A DNA stretch of 64,000 nucleotides, taken from NCBI RefSeq assembly GCF_021545335.1, contig NZ_CP089312.1, positions 992,001 to 1,056,000 on the forward strand, in the 5' to 3' direction. How positions within the stretch are numbered: the stretch's first letter is position 1; every line of letters begins with the position of its first letter. The position numbers and the translations under genes are program-made. The stretch is from Streptomyces sp. GQFP (GTDB lineage Bacteria > Actinomycetota > Actinomycetes > Streptomycetales > Streptomycetaceae). This document shows, one piece after another, positions 24,565-33,374 of this stretch. The notes under the pieces were generated by a model. The model saw only the letters and a list, made by a program, of their open reading frames with translations. It was not told the origin of the DNA and ran no database searches.

Positions 24565-25710
24565 ATGCCCGGTCCAGTGCACGTGCTCACCGGTCTGACC
24601 GACGAGGAGCAGCAGTTCGCCGAGGTGGCCTACGAGATCGCCTCGGGCTTCGCGGGCCGGTCGTTCGGCGACCGCGCCGCCCTCGACGCGTACTGGGACG
24701 AGTGCCGCCGGGCGGACATGTGCGGCCTTGGCGTGCCCGAGGAGTACGGGGGCGCGGGAGAAGACCTGTTCCCCCTGGTCCTCGCGACCGAGCGAACCTC
24801 GGCCGCCGGGTTTCCGGCCACCCGCCTGCTGCTGGGGCAGGGCATGTGCGGGCGCATCCTGCTGCGCGCCGGCAATGAGGAGCAGCGCCGGCGTTGGCTG
24901 CCCCGCGTCGCCTCCGGCTCGGTGCGGTTCTCGTTCGGGCTGACCGAGGCGGAGGCGGGATCCAACGCGCTGAAGATGCGCACCACGGCCCGGCGCAAGG
25001 GTGACGGCTGGGTGCTCAACGGCGAGAAGACCTACATCACGGCATTCGACGAGTGCGACGTGATGCTGCTCGTGGCCAACGCGCCGCACGACGGCGGAAT
25101 CACCCTGTTCATCGTCGACGACCCGCAGTCGAAGATCGCCGCACAGCCTGTGCAGCTGGGCATGACCATCTACGAGCGGCACTACACGCTGTTCATCGAC
25201 GATCTCCAGCTGGGCCCGGACGCCGTGGTCGGCGAGGTGGGCAAGGGCTTCCGCGCCATGTTCGCGGCGTTGAACTGCGAGCGCCTGCTGGTGGGTGCCC
25301 AGGCGCTCGGACTCGGCCGGTACGGGCTCCGCCGAGCGGTCGGCTACGCGAAGGAACGCGAGGTCTTCGACGCGCCGATCGGCTCACACCAGGCCGTCCA
25401 GCATCCTCTGGCCGAGTCGTACGTGCAGCTTGAGGCGGCCTGGGCGCTGCTCGTCTGCGCCGCGCGCGGGTACTCCGAGGGCAAGGCCGGCGGGAAGCTC
25501 GCCAACGCCGCCAAGCTGGCCTGCGCCGATGCCGGTTTCTACGCCCTCGACCGTGCGCTGCAGACCTTCGGCGGCAGCGGCTACACCGCCGACGTCGGGC
25601 TGCTGGAGCCCTATCTCGTTGCCCGCCTGCTCAAGTCCGTGCCGGTGAGCCGCGAGCTGGCACTCAACCAGATCGCCACCGAAGGCTTGGGCCTGCCCCG
25701 CTCCTATTAG
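24565..25710 (+). CDS. acyl-CoA dehydrogenase
   Basis: 381 residues from ATG 24565, chosen for GGGGAGACAGG just upstream, though the frame is open to 24454. Motifs: LGVPEEYGGAGEDLFPLVLA, RFSFGLTEAEAGSNALKMRT, WVLNGEKTYITAFDECD, ERLLVGAQALGLGRYGLRRA and LQTFGGSGYTADVGLLEPY. The C-terminus lacks the usual Y-[EA]-GT signature (it runs VARLLKSVPVSRELALNQIA), so the base is not in its common place. It is probably cotranscribed with the P450 126 bp upstream, and a dehydrogenation after hydroxylation or CoA activation is plausible. Confidence 0.92.
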   Translation: MPGPVHVLTGLTDEEQQFAEVAYEIASGFAGRSFGDRAALDAYWDECRRADMCGLGVPEEYGGAGEDLFPLVLATERTSAAGFPATRLLLGQGMCGRILLRAGNEEQRRRWLPRVASGSVRFSFGLTEAEAGSNALKMRTTARRKGDGWVLNGEKTYITAFDECDVMLLVANAPHDGGITLFIVDDPQSKIAAQPVQLGMTIYERHYTLFIDDLQLGPDAVVGEVGKGFRAMFAALNCERLLVGAQALGLGRYGLRRAVGYAKEREVFDAPIGSHQAVQHPLAESYVQLEAAWALLVCAARGYSEGKAGGKLANAAKLACADAGFYALDRALQTFGGSGYTADVGLLEPYLVARLLKSVPVSRELALNQIATEGLGLPRSY

Positions 25711-25959
25711 CTGTGGCCGGCAGTCATTTCGGCCGTATGAGTGGCAGGTCTTCGAGTGTTTCGGAAGGCTTCTCGACGCTGCGAAACAACTCGTTGAGGC
25801 GATGTCCAAGATCGCGCTTTGGGGCCTTGAGCGCAAACCTCACGAGTGAGGAGCAGCGAGAGGGGGCGGTGATCACCTCCGACGCCCCGGCGCAGACACG
25901 ACACATACCGGCGGGGACGACTGCGAACCGAGCCGGCCGACCGCCGGCTCGTTACTGAC

Positions 25960-27903
25960 TCACGCTCCGGGAGCCTGTCCGGCGGCAGCCGGGCGGTGCC
26001 TGACGACAAAGTCGTCGAGGTCGACCGCCCGTGTCATCGTCCAGTAGTCGACCACGCGCCAGGGCATGTTCGTCACGACCCGCCCCTTCGAGTTGCGGTA
26101 CCAGGTGTCCATTCCCTGATGGGTCCACACCATCCGCTGATGCGCCTGGTCGAGGGCCTCGTTGTACCGCTCGCCGACCTCGGGGCGGCACTCGATCGAG
26201 CTGATGTCCTCGTTCACCATCCGGCACAGCGAGTCGGTGATGTAGTCGATCTGGCTCTCGGCGAGGAAGATGAAGCTGCCGCCGTGACCGAGGTTGGTGT
26301 TGGGCCCGTACATGAAGAACAGGTTCGGGAAGCCCGGCGTGGTGATGCCCAGGTAGGCGCGCGCGTCGTCCTCGCCCCAGAGGTCCCGCAGGACCTGGCC
26401 GCCCCGCCCCACGATGTCGTAGCGGATCGGGCGGTGCGCCTCGAAGCCGGTTGCCAGTACGACGATGTCCGCGGGCCGCTCCTCGCCCGTCGACGTCACG
26501 ACACCGGTCCGGGTGAGAGCGGTGACCGATGCCGTGATCAGCTCCACGCCGGGCCTTCGGAGGGCGGCGAACCAGCCGTTGTCGAGCAGCATCCGCTTGC
26601 CGAACGGCGGGTAGTCCGGGAGGGCCTTCTCCACCAGGTCGGGGCGTCCGTCGAGCTGGTCCAGGATGTACCTGGTGAAGAACCTGCGGTGCCCGTCGTT
26701 CGTGGCGTTCAGCGACCGCTCGGGGTGCGGCCAGTCCGGGTCCTTCTGGAGCGAGGCGTGGACGCGGTCGTTGTGGGCCCAGGCGAGCCGGAAGCGGTAC
26801 CACGCGCGGTAGTAGGGCACGTTCTCCATGAGCCAGTGGACCTTGTCGCCCACCGGGCGGAAGTAGTTCTTGTTCGGCGACACCCATTGCGGGGAGCGCT
26901 GATACACGTCGAGGGCGGCGACCTCGCCGGCCACGGCCGGCACGATCTGCATCGCGCTCGCACCGGTGCCGATGACCGCCACCGTCCTGCCCCGCAGGTC
27001 CAGGTCCTCCGGCCAGCGAGCGGAGTGGAAGACCGGACCGTGGAAGTCCGCCAGGCCCGGCAGGTCGGGGATCTTCGGGACGTTCAGCTGTCCCACGGCC
27101 GAGATGAGCGCGTTCGCCGTGAGGGTCCGCTCACGGCCTTGGGGGTCGCGCACCACGACGGTCCACCGTTCGGTGTCGTCGTCCCACGCGGCCGACACGG
27201 CGGTGGTGCCGAAGCGGATGGAGTCGAGGAGCCCGAAGTGCGTGGCGAGTTCGTCGAGGTACGTCTCCAACTCACCGCGCTTGCCGAAGTGATGCGTCCA
27301 GGCACGGGGGAAGAACGACAGCGAGTACAGATAGCTGGGCGTGTCCACACCACAGCCCGGATAGCGGTTCTCGATCCAGGTGCCGCCCACGCGGGGGTTC
27401 TTCTCCACGACGGTGTGGCTGATCCCGAGGTCACGCAGGTGCTTGGCGGCGGTCAGGCCCGACACCCCGGCCCCGATGACGAGCACGTGGAAGTCGGCGG
27501 AACCCGGAGTCGCCACGGTCGGCGGGCACTTGGCACGGAACCCCATGTGCTCGGCGGTCATGGGCTCGTACTCCTCGGGCACCTCCTCCCCCACGCTCAG
27601 CGTCAGGAGGTCGAGCAGTTCCCGACCGGTCGGAGCGGGCCTGGCGACGGGGCGCCCGGCCGCCCACGCGAGCACGGCCTCCGCGACGGCCGCCCGGATC
27701 TCGTCCCGTACGTCCGCGGGCAGTCCCGCGTCGTCGTGGTCGTCGGTGCCGCGCGGGCGGGTCGGCCGGTAGGGGTCACGCGTCCACTTGGGGTCGCCGG
27801 TGAGCTGGAAGAGCAGGGGGACCAGGGTCGGGATGTTGGCGACGTCGAGTGCGTCGCGGAGTGCCGTCGGGTCGATGGGAGTCGTGCCCTCGGCCACCGC
27901 CAT
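25960..27903 (-). CDS. Baeyer-Villiger-type flavin monooxygenase (NAD(P)H, FAD)
   Basis: 647 residues from ATG 27903 (GGAGGGAG upstream). A 130-residue N-terminal helical extension, as in 4-hydroxyacetophenone monooxygenase, comes before the FAD Rossmann motif VIGAGVSGLTAAKHLRDLG. The BVMO fingerprint F-x-G-x-x-x-H-x-x-x-W-P occurs as FHGPVFHSARWP near residue 290, followed by the NADP motif VIGTGASAMQIVP and the late ATGFEAHRP. NLGHGGSFIFLAESQIDYI near the C-terminus is also typical. Predicted to insert oxygen next to a ketone, giving an ester or lactone; it could open a ring or remove an acyl side chain. Followed in the operon sense by nothing: it is the last leftward gene before a 250-bp gap. 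Confidence 0.94.
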   Translation of the reverse strand: MAVAEGTTPIDPTALRDALDVANIPTLVPLLFQLTGDPKWTRDPYRPTRPRGTDDHDDAGLPADVRDEIRAAVAEAVLAWAAGRPVARPAPTGRELLDLLTLSVGEEVPEEYEPMTAEHMGFRAKCPPTVATPGSADFHVLVIGAGVSGLTAAKHLRDLGISHTVVEKNPRVGGTWIENRYPGCGVDTPSYLYSLSFFPRAWTHHFGKRGELETYLDELATHFGLLDSIRFGTTAVSAAWDDDTERWTVVVRDPQGRERTLTANALISAVGQLNVPKIPDLPGLADFHGPVFHSARWPEDLDLRGRTVAVIGTGASAMQIVPAVAGEVAALDVYQRSPQWVSPNKNYFRPVGDKVHWLMENVPYYRAWYRFRLAWAHNDRVHASLQKDPDWPHPERSLNATNDGHRRFFTRYILDQLDGRPDLVEKALPDYPPFGKRMLLDNGWFAALRRPGVELITASVTALTRTGVVTSTGEERPADIVVLATGFEAHRPIRYDIVGRGGQVLRDLWGEDDARAYLGITTPGFPNLFFMYGPNTNLGHGGSFIFLAESQIDYITDSLCRMVNEDISSIECRPEVGERYNEALDQAHQRMVWTHQGMDTWYRNSKGRVVTNMPWRVVDYWTMTRAVDLDDFVVRHRPAAAGQAPGA

Positions 27904-27957
27904 GCATCTCTCCCTCCGAGCCGGCCGGTGCTCCCGATCAGGCACACCGTTCCGCGA

Positions 27958-27974
27958 TTTCCTGACCTAAGTTA
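27958..27974 (-). promoter_or_regulatory. copy of the shared motif upstream of the BVMO gene
   Basis: Plus strand TTTCCTGACCTAAGTTA; complement TAACTTAGGTCAGGAAA, related to the consensus AATCTAAGYCAGGTTCR (CTTAGGTCAGG core). It lies 55-71 bases upstream of the BVMO start at 27903. On the minus strand TAGGTC could be a -10, with TTACCT (27992-27987) 17 bases upstream as a weak -35. The short palindrome CTAAGTTAG at 27967-27975 and flanking CCTG...CAGG make the region partly symmetrical. Confidence 0.5.
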
Positions 27975-28023
27975 GTTTAGAAAAACAGGTAAGGCAAGGG
28001 CCGACCGAGCGATCCCGGCCAGT

Positions 28024-29592
28024 TCAGACCTTGGGAGTACGGGGCGTACGGCCGAGCCTGCGCCGCCAGTCATGGGCGCCCAGCAGGCGGACCATGCGCG
28101 CCTGGAACTCGCTGCTCCCGGGCTTGTACGGGTACCAGTGCGGTTCGGACTTCAGACGCACCTTCTCCGAGACCACGGACTGCCGGCGGCAGAACTTCAG
28201 CATCCCGGCCGCGCCGCCCGACCGGCTCCCCATCCCGGAGGTCTTCCAGCCGCTCATGGGCAGCGGCAGCTGAAACGTGCTGATCATGACGTTGTTCTGG
28301 TTGACCGCGCCGGCCTCGACCTGGCGGCTGACCCGGTCGGCGCGCCCGCGGTCACCCGTCCAGACACTTGAGGACAGGCCGTACGGCGAGTCGTTGGCCA
28401 GCCGCAGGGCCTCCTGCTCGTCGGCGACCTTCATGATGGGCAGCGTCGGCCCGAAGGTCTCCTCGCGCATGCACAGCATCGAGTGGTCGACATCGACGAG
28501 CACGGTCGGCTCGAAGAACAGCCCCTCGGAAGCGCGCCTGCCACCGGTGAGGACCTTGGCGCCCCTGGCGACCGCGTCCTGGACATGGCTCTCGACGATG
28601 CCCAGTTGGTTCTCGGTCGCCATGGCGCCCACATCGGTGGTGTAGCTGCCGTCCTCGTCCATTCCCTGGCGGAGGTTCCTGACCTTGTCGGTCACCTTGC
28701 TCACGAACTCGTCGTAGACGGGGGCCTCGACGTAGACCCGCTCCACCGAGATGCAGATCTGGCCGGAGTTCCACATCGCCCCCCACGCCGCGGCGCTGGT
28801 GGCGCGGTCGAGGTCGGCGTCGGAGAGGACGATCATCGCGTCCTTGCCGCCGAGTTCGAGGCTGCACGGGATCAGGCGCTCACCGGCGCGGGCGGCGATC
28901 CGGCGGCCGGTGCGGGTCGAGCCGGTGAACATGATCATGTCGACCTCGTCGACGACGGCGGCGCCGGTGTCCGGGCCCCCGGTCACATTCGCCATCACCG
29001 GCGGGGCGCCCAGGTCCTCGAGCCAGCCGCGGGTGGCCTCCGCCCAGGTCAGAGGCGTGACCTCGGAGGGCTTGAAGAGGACCGACGCCCCTGCCATGAG
29101 GGCGGCGACACCGTCCAGCATCGGCCCGCCGAGCGGCCCGTTCCAGGGCGTGATCATGCCGACGAGCTGGTAGGGGCGCGCGAAGACCCGGAGGTTCTTC
29201 GTCATGCCGGCGGCACCCCACGACCGGACCTTGCGGTCGGCGAGGAAGTCCGCGGCGTGCTTGCTGTAGTAGTTGATCAGATCGACCGCCGAGGCGACCT
29301 CGAGGCCGGCGTCGCCCCAGGACTTGCCGGTCTCCTCCTGCATGATGCCGACGAGGTTCTTCTCGTTGTCGAGGATCCAGTCGAGGAAGCGGAGCATGTG
29401 CCTGGCCCGCCCCTTGGGCCCCAGGTCCTCCCAGGCCGGCTGCGCCGCGCGCAGTTGCCCGGCGGCCGCGGCCACTCCCGCCGGTCCGAGGTCCGGCACC
29501 GTGCCCACCAGGCGGCCGTCGGCCGGGCAGTGCACCTCGATGACACCGGTCGCGGCACCACCGGTCGCCGATTCCTGAGCCTGCGTTGCCAT
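28024..29592 (-). CDS. aldehyde dehydrogenase (succinic-semialdehyde-dehydrogenase-like)
   Basis: 522 residues from ATG 29592 (GAGAGGA upstream). The NAD(P)-dependent ALDH pattern is complete: ITPWNGPLGGPM, KPSEVTPLTWAEA, FTGSTRTGRRIAARAG, catalytic Glu in CSLELGGKDAMIVL, catalytic Cys near residue 279 in NSGQICISVERVYV, and EETFGPTLPIMKV. It oxidises an aldehyde to the acid, for example one released by the P450s, the GMC enzyme or a retro-aldol step, preparing it for the acyl-CoA synthetases. An unusual basic C-terminal extension of about 35 residues (LLGAHDWRRRLGRTPRTPKV) follows the core. A 120-bp gap with the shared motif separates it from the BVMO gene. Confidence 0.95.
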   Translation of the reverse strand: MATQAQESATGGAATGVIEVHCPADGRLVGTVPDLGPAGVAAAAGQLRAAQPAWEDLGPKGRARHMLRFLDWILDNEKNLVGIMQEETGKSWGDAGLEVASAVDLINYYSKHAADFLADRKVRSWGAAGMTKNLRVFARPYQLVGMITPWNGPLGGPMLDGVAALMAGASVLFKPSEVTPLTWAEATRGWLEDLGAPPVMANVTGGPDTGAAVVDEVDMIMFTGSTRTGRRIAARAGERLIPCSLELGGKDAMIVLSDADLDRATSAAAWGAMWNSGQICISVERVYVEAPVYDEFVSKVTDKVRNLRQGMDEDGSYTTDVGAMATENQLGIVESHVQDAVARGAKVLTGGRRASEGLFFEPTVLVDVDHSMLCMREETFGPTLPIMKVADEQEALRLANDSPYGLSSSVWTGDRGRADRVSRQVEAGAVNQNNVMISTFQLPLPMSGWKTSGMGSRSGGAAGMLKFCRRQSVVSEKVRLKSEPHWYPYKPGSSEFQARMVRLLGAHDWRRRLGRTPRTPKV

Positions 29593-29714
29593 GAGCGAGT
29601 CCTCTCGACGTGCGGGCGGGCCGGCTGGGGGGGCGCGGTCACCTGCGGCGAACACGATCCGAAGGCAACTCGACGGCCAGGACCGACTCCCGCCCGCTTC
29701 GCGGCCGTACACTC

Positions 29715-29750
29715 TTGGCCGTGATTCGATTATGATTTAGGTTAGGTTCG
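29715..29750 (+). promoter_or_regulatory. promoter with a shared-motif copy between divergent ALDH and SDR genes
   Basis: Plus strand: -35 TTGGCC (29715-29720), 17-base spacer, -10 TAGGTT (29738-29743). The -10 lies within GATTTAGGTTAGGTTCG (29734-29750), a 12-of-17 match to the best motif copy at 11941-11957, containing a tandem TAGGT repeat. It serves the SDR starting at 29844; the leftward ALDH (29592) probably starts from the same region, so one bound regulator could control both. Confidence 0.6.
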
Positions 29751-29843
29751 ACTACAAGGGTCGCCCCCGCACCGGCGACCGGGCGGAACCCGTGAACCAC
29801 CACGGTCACCGCACCCGACACCGACTCCAGGAGGAGCCCCGCA

Positions 29844-30614
29844 GTGGAGATCCGTGGAAAGGCCGCGCTCGTCTCCGGCGGCGCCGGAGGTCTCGGCGAG
29901 GCCACCGTCCGGCGCCTCGTCGCCGACGGCGCGCGCGTCGTCATCGCCGACCTCGACGAGAACCGCGGGAAGGAGCTCGCCGCCGACCTGGGCGACGCCG
30001 CGGTCTTCGTCCGCACCGACGTCACCGACGAGGCGTCCGTGGCGGCGGCCGTCGCCGCCGCGTCCGAACTCGGCGAGCTACGGGTCTCGGTGTGCGCGCA
30101 CGCCGGACCCGTCGCGCAGCAGCGGATCCTCGGCCGGGACGGCTCCCCGATGCCGCAGGAGCTGTTCGACCGGACCCTCCGCGTCTACCTCTCCGGCACC
30201 TTCAACCTGCTGCGCCAGACGGCCGCCGCGATGGCGGCTCTGGAGACCCTGGAATCAGGGGTACGGGGTCTGGTGGTCAACACGGCCAGCATCGCCGCGT
30301 ACGAGGGGCAGGTCGGCCAGTCCGACTACAGCGCGGCCAAGGGGGGCGTCGTCGGGCTCGGTCTCGTCGCCGCACGCGACCTCTCCGCCGTCGGCATCCG
30401 GGTCGTCACCATCGCGCCGGGGACGTTCTTCACGCCCGCCTTCCGCATGGAACCGGAGGCCGCGCACGAGGCATGGGGCAGGTCGGTCCCCTTCCCGAAG
30501 CGGATGGGGCGGGCGGACGAGTACGCCGACCTGGTCTCCTTCCTGGTCGGCAACGACTACGTCAACGGCGAGACGATCCGTATCGACGGCGCACAGCGGT
30601 TCGGGCTCAAGTGA
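29844..30614 (+). CDS. SDR dehydrogenase, HSD17B10-like 3-hydroxyacyl-CoA dehydrogenase
   Basis: 256 residues from a GTG at 29844 with GGAGGA seven bases upstream. It looks like the type II 3-hydroxyacyl-CoA dehydrogenase (HSD10) subfamily: VSGGAGGLGEATVRRLVADG, VVNTASIAAYEGQVGQSDYS, AAKGGVVGLGLVAARDLSAV and VVTIAPGTFFTPAF. Catalytic Ser, Tyr (DYSAAK) and Lys are present; VIADLDE with Asp implies NAD+. HSD10 relatives oxidise 3-hydroxy-2-methylacyl-CoA, which would fit an alpha-methyl-branched substrate. GTGA-coupled to the hotdog gene downstream. Confidence 0.93.
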   Translation: MEIRGKAALVSGGAGGLGEATVRRLVADGARVVIADLDENRGKELAADLGDAAVFVRTDVTDEASVAAAVAAASELGELRVSVCAHAGPVAQQRILGRDGSPMPQELFDRTLRVYLSGTFNLLRQTAAAMAALETLESGVRGLVVNTASIAAYEGQVGQSDYSAAKGGVVGLGLVAARDLSAVGIRVVTIAPGTFFTPAFRMEPEAAHEAWGRSVPFPKRMGRADEYADLVSFLVGNDYVNGETIRIDGAQRFGLK

Positions 30615-31177
30615 GCGGCGAACGCCCGCCCGGCGGACCGGAGTTCGGCGGCCTCCTGGAGAGTGCGCGCAGGCTGCTCGACGCGGTGGCCGCGGCCGAG
30701 GCGCCCGACGAGGTCGTGCTGGCCGCGACCCGTCAGATCGAAGCCGCCTGCGCCGCGCTGGAGCCGTACGGCGTGGAGGAGGAGCAGGCACCGGCCGGAA
30801 ACCGGCCCGACCTTCCCGGACGGGGCAGTCCCCTGCTCGTGCCCCTGGTCCTCGACCACGAACGGCCGGACGAGGTCCGGGGCCGGGTCACGTTCCACCG
30901 GGCTCACCTCGGCGGGGGCAAGGCCGCTCACGGCGGTGTCCAGCCGCTGCTGTTCGACGAACTCCTCGGCCGTCTGGCATCGATCGGCCGGCCCCGGTCA
31001 CGTACGGCATACCTCCGCGTGGACTACCGCAAGGTGACACCGCTCGGCGTGGAACTGCGGGTGGAGGGCCGCATCCGGCGTACGGAGGGCCGCAAGATCT
31101 TCGCGTACGGGCAACTGCTGCACGGCGAGCAGATTCTGGCCGAGGCGGAAGCGCTGTTCGTCCAGCTCCGGCCCTGA
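30611..31177 (+). CDS. hotdog-fold thioesterase-like protein (PaaI/4HBT family)
   Basis: 188 residues from a GTG at 30611 that overlaps the preceding TGA. The N-terminal 80 residues are helical (LLESARRLLDAVAAAEAP), the C-terminal part has a single hotdog domain: FHRAHLGGGKAAHGGVQPLL followed by FDELLGRLASI, YLRVDYRKVTPLG and QLLHGEQILAEAEALFVQL. In this family the HGG loop and FDE acid take part in thioester hydrolysis. It may release free acids from dead-end CoA esters of the pathway and recycle CoA, or bind an acyl-CoA. Ends 27 bp from the convergent GMC gene. Confidence 0.82.
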   Translation: MSGERPPGGPEFGGLLESARRLLDAVAAAEAPDEVVLAATRQIEAACAALEPYGVEEEQAPAGNRPDLPGRGSPLLVPLVLDHERPDEVRGRVTFHRAHLGGGKAAHGGVQPLLFDELLGRLASIGRPRSRTAYLRVDYRKVTPLGVELRVEGRIRRTEGRKIFAYGQLLHGEQILAEAEALFVQLRP

Positions 31178-31204
31178 ACTCCCGGAAAATGCAGTACCCC
31201 GTCG

Positions 31205-32809
31205 TCACCCTCGGCCCAGGATTAAGTCGGCTGCCCTCTCCCCGATCATCATCGACGGAGCGTTCGTGTTGCCGGTGGTGACCTTCGGCATCACGGAGGC
31301 GTCGGCCACCCGCAGACCGTCGATGTCCCGCACCCGCAGCTCCGGGTCGACGACCGCGGCGTCGTCGACACCCATCTTGCAGCTGCCCACCGGATGGTAG
31401 GACGGCACGGCGTACTCCCGGGCGTACGCCTCCCAGTCCGCGTCGGTCTCGCACTCGGACTCCGGGGAGAAGTGACCGTTCGTAATGGCCTTCATGGCCG
31501 GCTGTTCCATGATCTCGCGGATCAGCCGCGCCCCGCAGAGCGTGTCGCGCAGGTCGTCGGGGTGGCCCAGCAGCTGCATCTCGATGCGGGGGGCGGCCTG
31601 GGGGTCGGCGCTGCGGAGACTGATCCGCCCGCGGTAGCGCGTGTGCGTGAACGTCGACGATGCCAGGAAGCCCTCCTCCTTGGCGGGCTGCACGTTGAAC
31701 ATGCCGTGCTCGTCGACGTCGCGGGTGATGGCGAGCGGGGTGAACTGCAACTGGACGTCGGGCGAGGCGAGTTGAGGGTCCGTCTTCGCCATGACCTGTA
31801 CCTGCACCATGGTCATCGCCAGCACGCCGGTCCCGTGCAGGGCATAGTCCTTCAGGGCCCCGGCGATGTCGCCGATCCTGGGTTTGTTGAAGGTGTGGAT
31901 CCTCGAGTGGTAGCGCTGCATGAGGAAGGCGTGCTCGTGCAGGTTGCCGCCGACTCCCGGCAGGTCGAGCACGGCGTCGATGCCGTGCTCCTTGAGGTGG
32001 GCGCGCGGCCCGATACCCGAGAGCATGAGGAGCTTGGGCGTCGCCATCGTCCCGGCGCTCAGGACGACCTCCTGCCGTGCCCGAGCCCGCCTGATCCGGC
32101 CGCCGTGCTCGTACTCGACACCGACGGCCGTTCTCCCCTCGATCAGCACCCGATGGGCCATGGCCTTGGTGCGGACGGTGAGGAAGCCCTTGGGCGCGAC
32201 CCGTTTGAGGTACTCGCGGGAGGCCGACGACCGGGTGCCGCGACGGTGGTTGACCTGGGCAAGACCGATGCCCTCCTGGGTGGCGCCGTTGTAGTCGGGC
32301 GTCTCGGTGTGTCCGGCCTGCTTGGCCGCCTCGATGAAGGTCATGTTCGCCTCGCCCCGGTTGCTCTGGGTCGTCACCGAGATCGGGCCGCCGCCGCCGC
32401 GGTAGTCGTCCGCTCCGCCCTCCCAGGTCTCGATCCGCCTGAAGGCCGGCAGGACCGACGCGTAGTCCCAGCCCGTGCAGCCCAGTTCCGCCCAGCCGTC
32501 GTAGTCGGCGCGGTTGCCCCGGACGTAGACACACGAGTTGATCGATCCGCCTCCGCCCATGACCTTGCCGGCCATCCACGCCTCCGGGCGGCTGCCCCGG
32601 GACGGGTCCGGCTCGGCCGGGTACTTCCAGTTGGCCTTCTGGTAGGCCACCGCCACTCCTGCGGGGACCAGGATCTCCAGCCGGCGCCGGTCGGTGCCGC
32701 CGGCTTCGAGCAGCAGCACCTTGGCGTTCGCCCCTGCCAGCCGGGCGGCGACGACCGAGCCCGCCGACCCTCCTCCGACGACCACGTAGTCGAATACCTC
32801 GTCGGTCAT
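31205..32809 (-). CDS. GMC-family FAD-dependent oxidoreductase (choline dehydrogenase-like)
   Basis: 534 residues from ATG 32809 (GGAG upstream). The FAD dinucleotide motif VVGGGSAGSVVAARL, the GMC signature GGGGSINSCVYVRG, SAGTMATPKLLMLSGIGP (second GMC signature) and the C-terminal active-site segment YHPVGSCKMG plus NTNAPSMMIGERAADLIL are intact. It would oxidise an alcohol to an aldehyde or ketone, passing electrons to oxygen or another acceptor. Last gene of the nine-gene leftward operon. A second, decayed GMC gene is at about 47400-47600. The product could be what the ALDH at 28024-29592 uses; the two are not adjacent in one transcript. Confidence 0.94.
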   Translation of the reverse strand: MTDEVFDYVVVGGGSAGSVVAARLAGANAKVLLLEAGGTDRRRLEILVPAGVAVAYQKANWKYPAEPDPSRGSRPEAWMAGKVMGGGGSINSCVYVRGNRADYDGWAELGCTGWDYASVLPAFRRIETWEGGADDYRGGGGPISVTTQSNRGEANMTFIEAAKQAGHTETPDYNGATQEGIGLAQVNHRRGTRSSASREYLKRVAPKGFLTVRTKAMAHRVLIEGRTAVGVEYEHGGRIRRARARQEVVLSAGTMATPKLLMLSGIGPRAHLKEHGIDAVLDLPGVGGNLHEHAFLMQRYHSRIHTFNKPRIGDIAGALKDYALHGTGVLAMTMVQVQVMAKTDPQLASPDVQLQFTPLAITRDVDEHGMFNVQPAKEEGFLASSTFTHTRYRGRISLRSADPQAAPRIEMQLLGHPDDLRDTLCGARLIREIMEQPAMKAITNGHFSPESECETDADWEAYAREYAVPSYHPVGSCKMGVDDAAVVDPELRVRDIDGLRVADASVMPKVTTGNTNAPSMMIGERAADLILGRG

Positions 32810-32870
32810 GTCTGCTCCAGCCTGTGCGTGTGGATGGCTCGATGTGCCAACGGTCAATGCATCCGGCGGG

Positions 32871-33374
32871 TCAACGCAGCTGGGGCCGACCGCTGTCGCG
32901 CGCCTTTCCCGCCGCCGCGCTGAGCATGAGCGCCGAACGCCTCGCCCGGCAGACCAGGTCTCCGCGCTGGTTGAGTCCGCGGTGCTCGAACTCGACGACG
33001 CCCTGACCGGGCCGGGATTTCGACTCGCGTGCCGCGAGGATCTCGGTCTCGGCGAACAGCGTGTCCCCCACGGCGACCGGCGCCGGGAAGACGATCTCGG
33101 TGAAGCCGAGGTTGGCGACGGTGGTTCCCTCGGTCAGGTCCGTGACGCTGAGGCCGACCACCGTAGCCATGGTGAACAGGCTGTTCACCAGGACGTGTCC
33201 GAACTCGGTCCGCGAGGCGTAGTCGGCGTCCAGGTGCAGACTCTGCGTGTTCATGGTCAAGGTGGTGAACAGGACGTTGTCGGCGTCGGTCACGGTCCGT
33301 CCGGGGGTGTGCCGGTAGATGTCGCCCACGACGAGCTCGTCCAGATAGCGGCCGCGGCGGGTGTGGACGGTCAC
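32871..33374 (-). CDS. MaoC-family dehydratase, mesaconyl-CoA-hydratase-like
   Basis: 167 residues from GTG 33374, GTGA-coupled to the CoA-transferase gene before it. The hotdog active-site segment is [18 protein letters not shown] instead of GDxNPLH: the His is kept, the Asp is Asn, a variant found in mesaconyl-CoA hydratase and beta-methylmalyl-CoA dehydratase relatives. [21 protein letters not shown] and [17 protein letters not shown] continue the fold. Likely substrate: a branched or carboxylated enoyl-CoA. It differs from the two MaoC pairs at 5204-6184 and 35111-35946, so it probably serves another step. Confidence 0.87.
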   Translation of the reverse strand: MTVHTRRGRYLDELVVGDIYRHTPGRTVTDADNVLFTTLTMNTQSLHLDADYASRTEFGHVLVNSLFTMATVVGLSVTDLTEGTTVANLGFTEIVFPAPVAVGDTLFAETEILAARESKSRPGQGVVEFEHRGLNQRGDLVCRARRSALMLSAAAGKARDSGRPQLR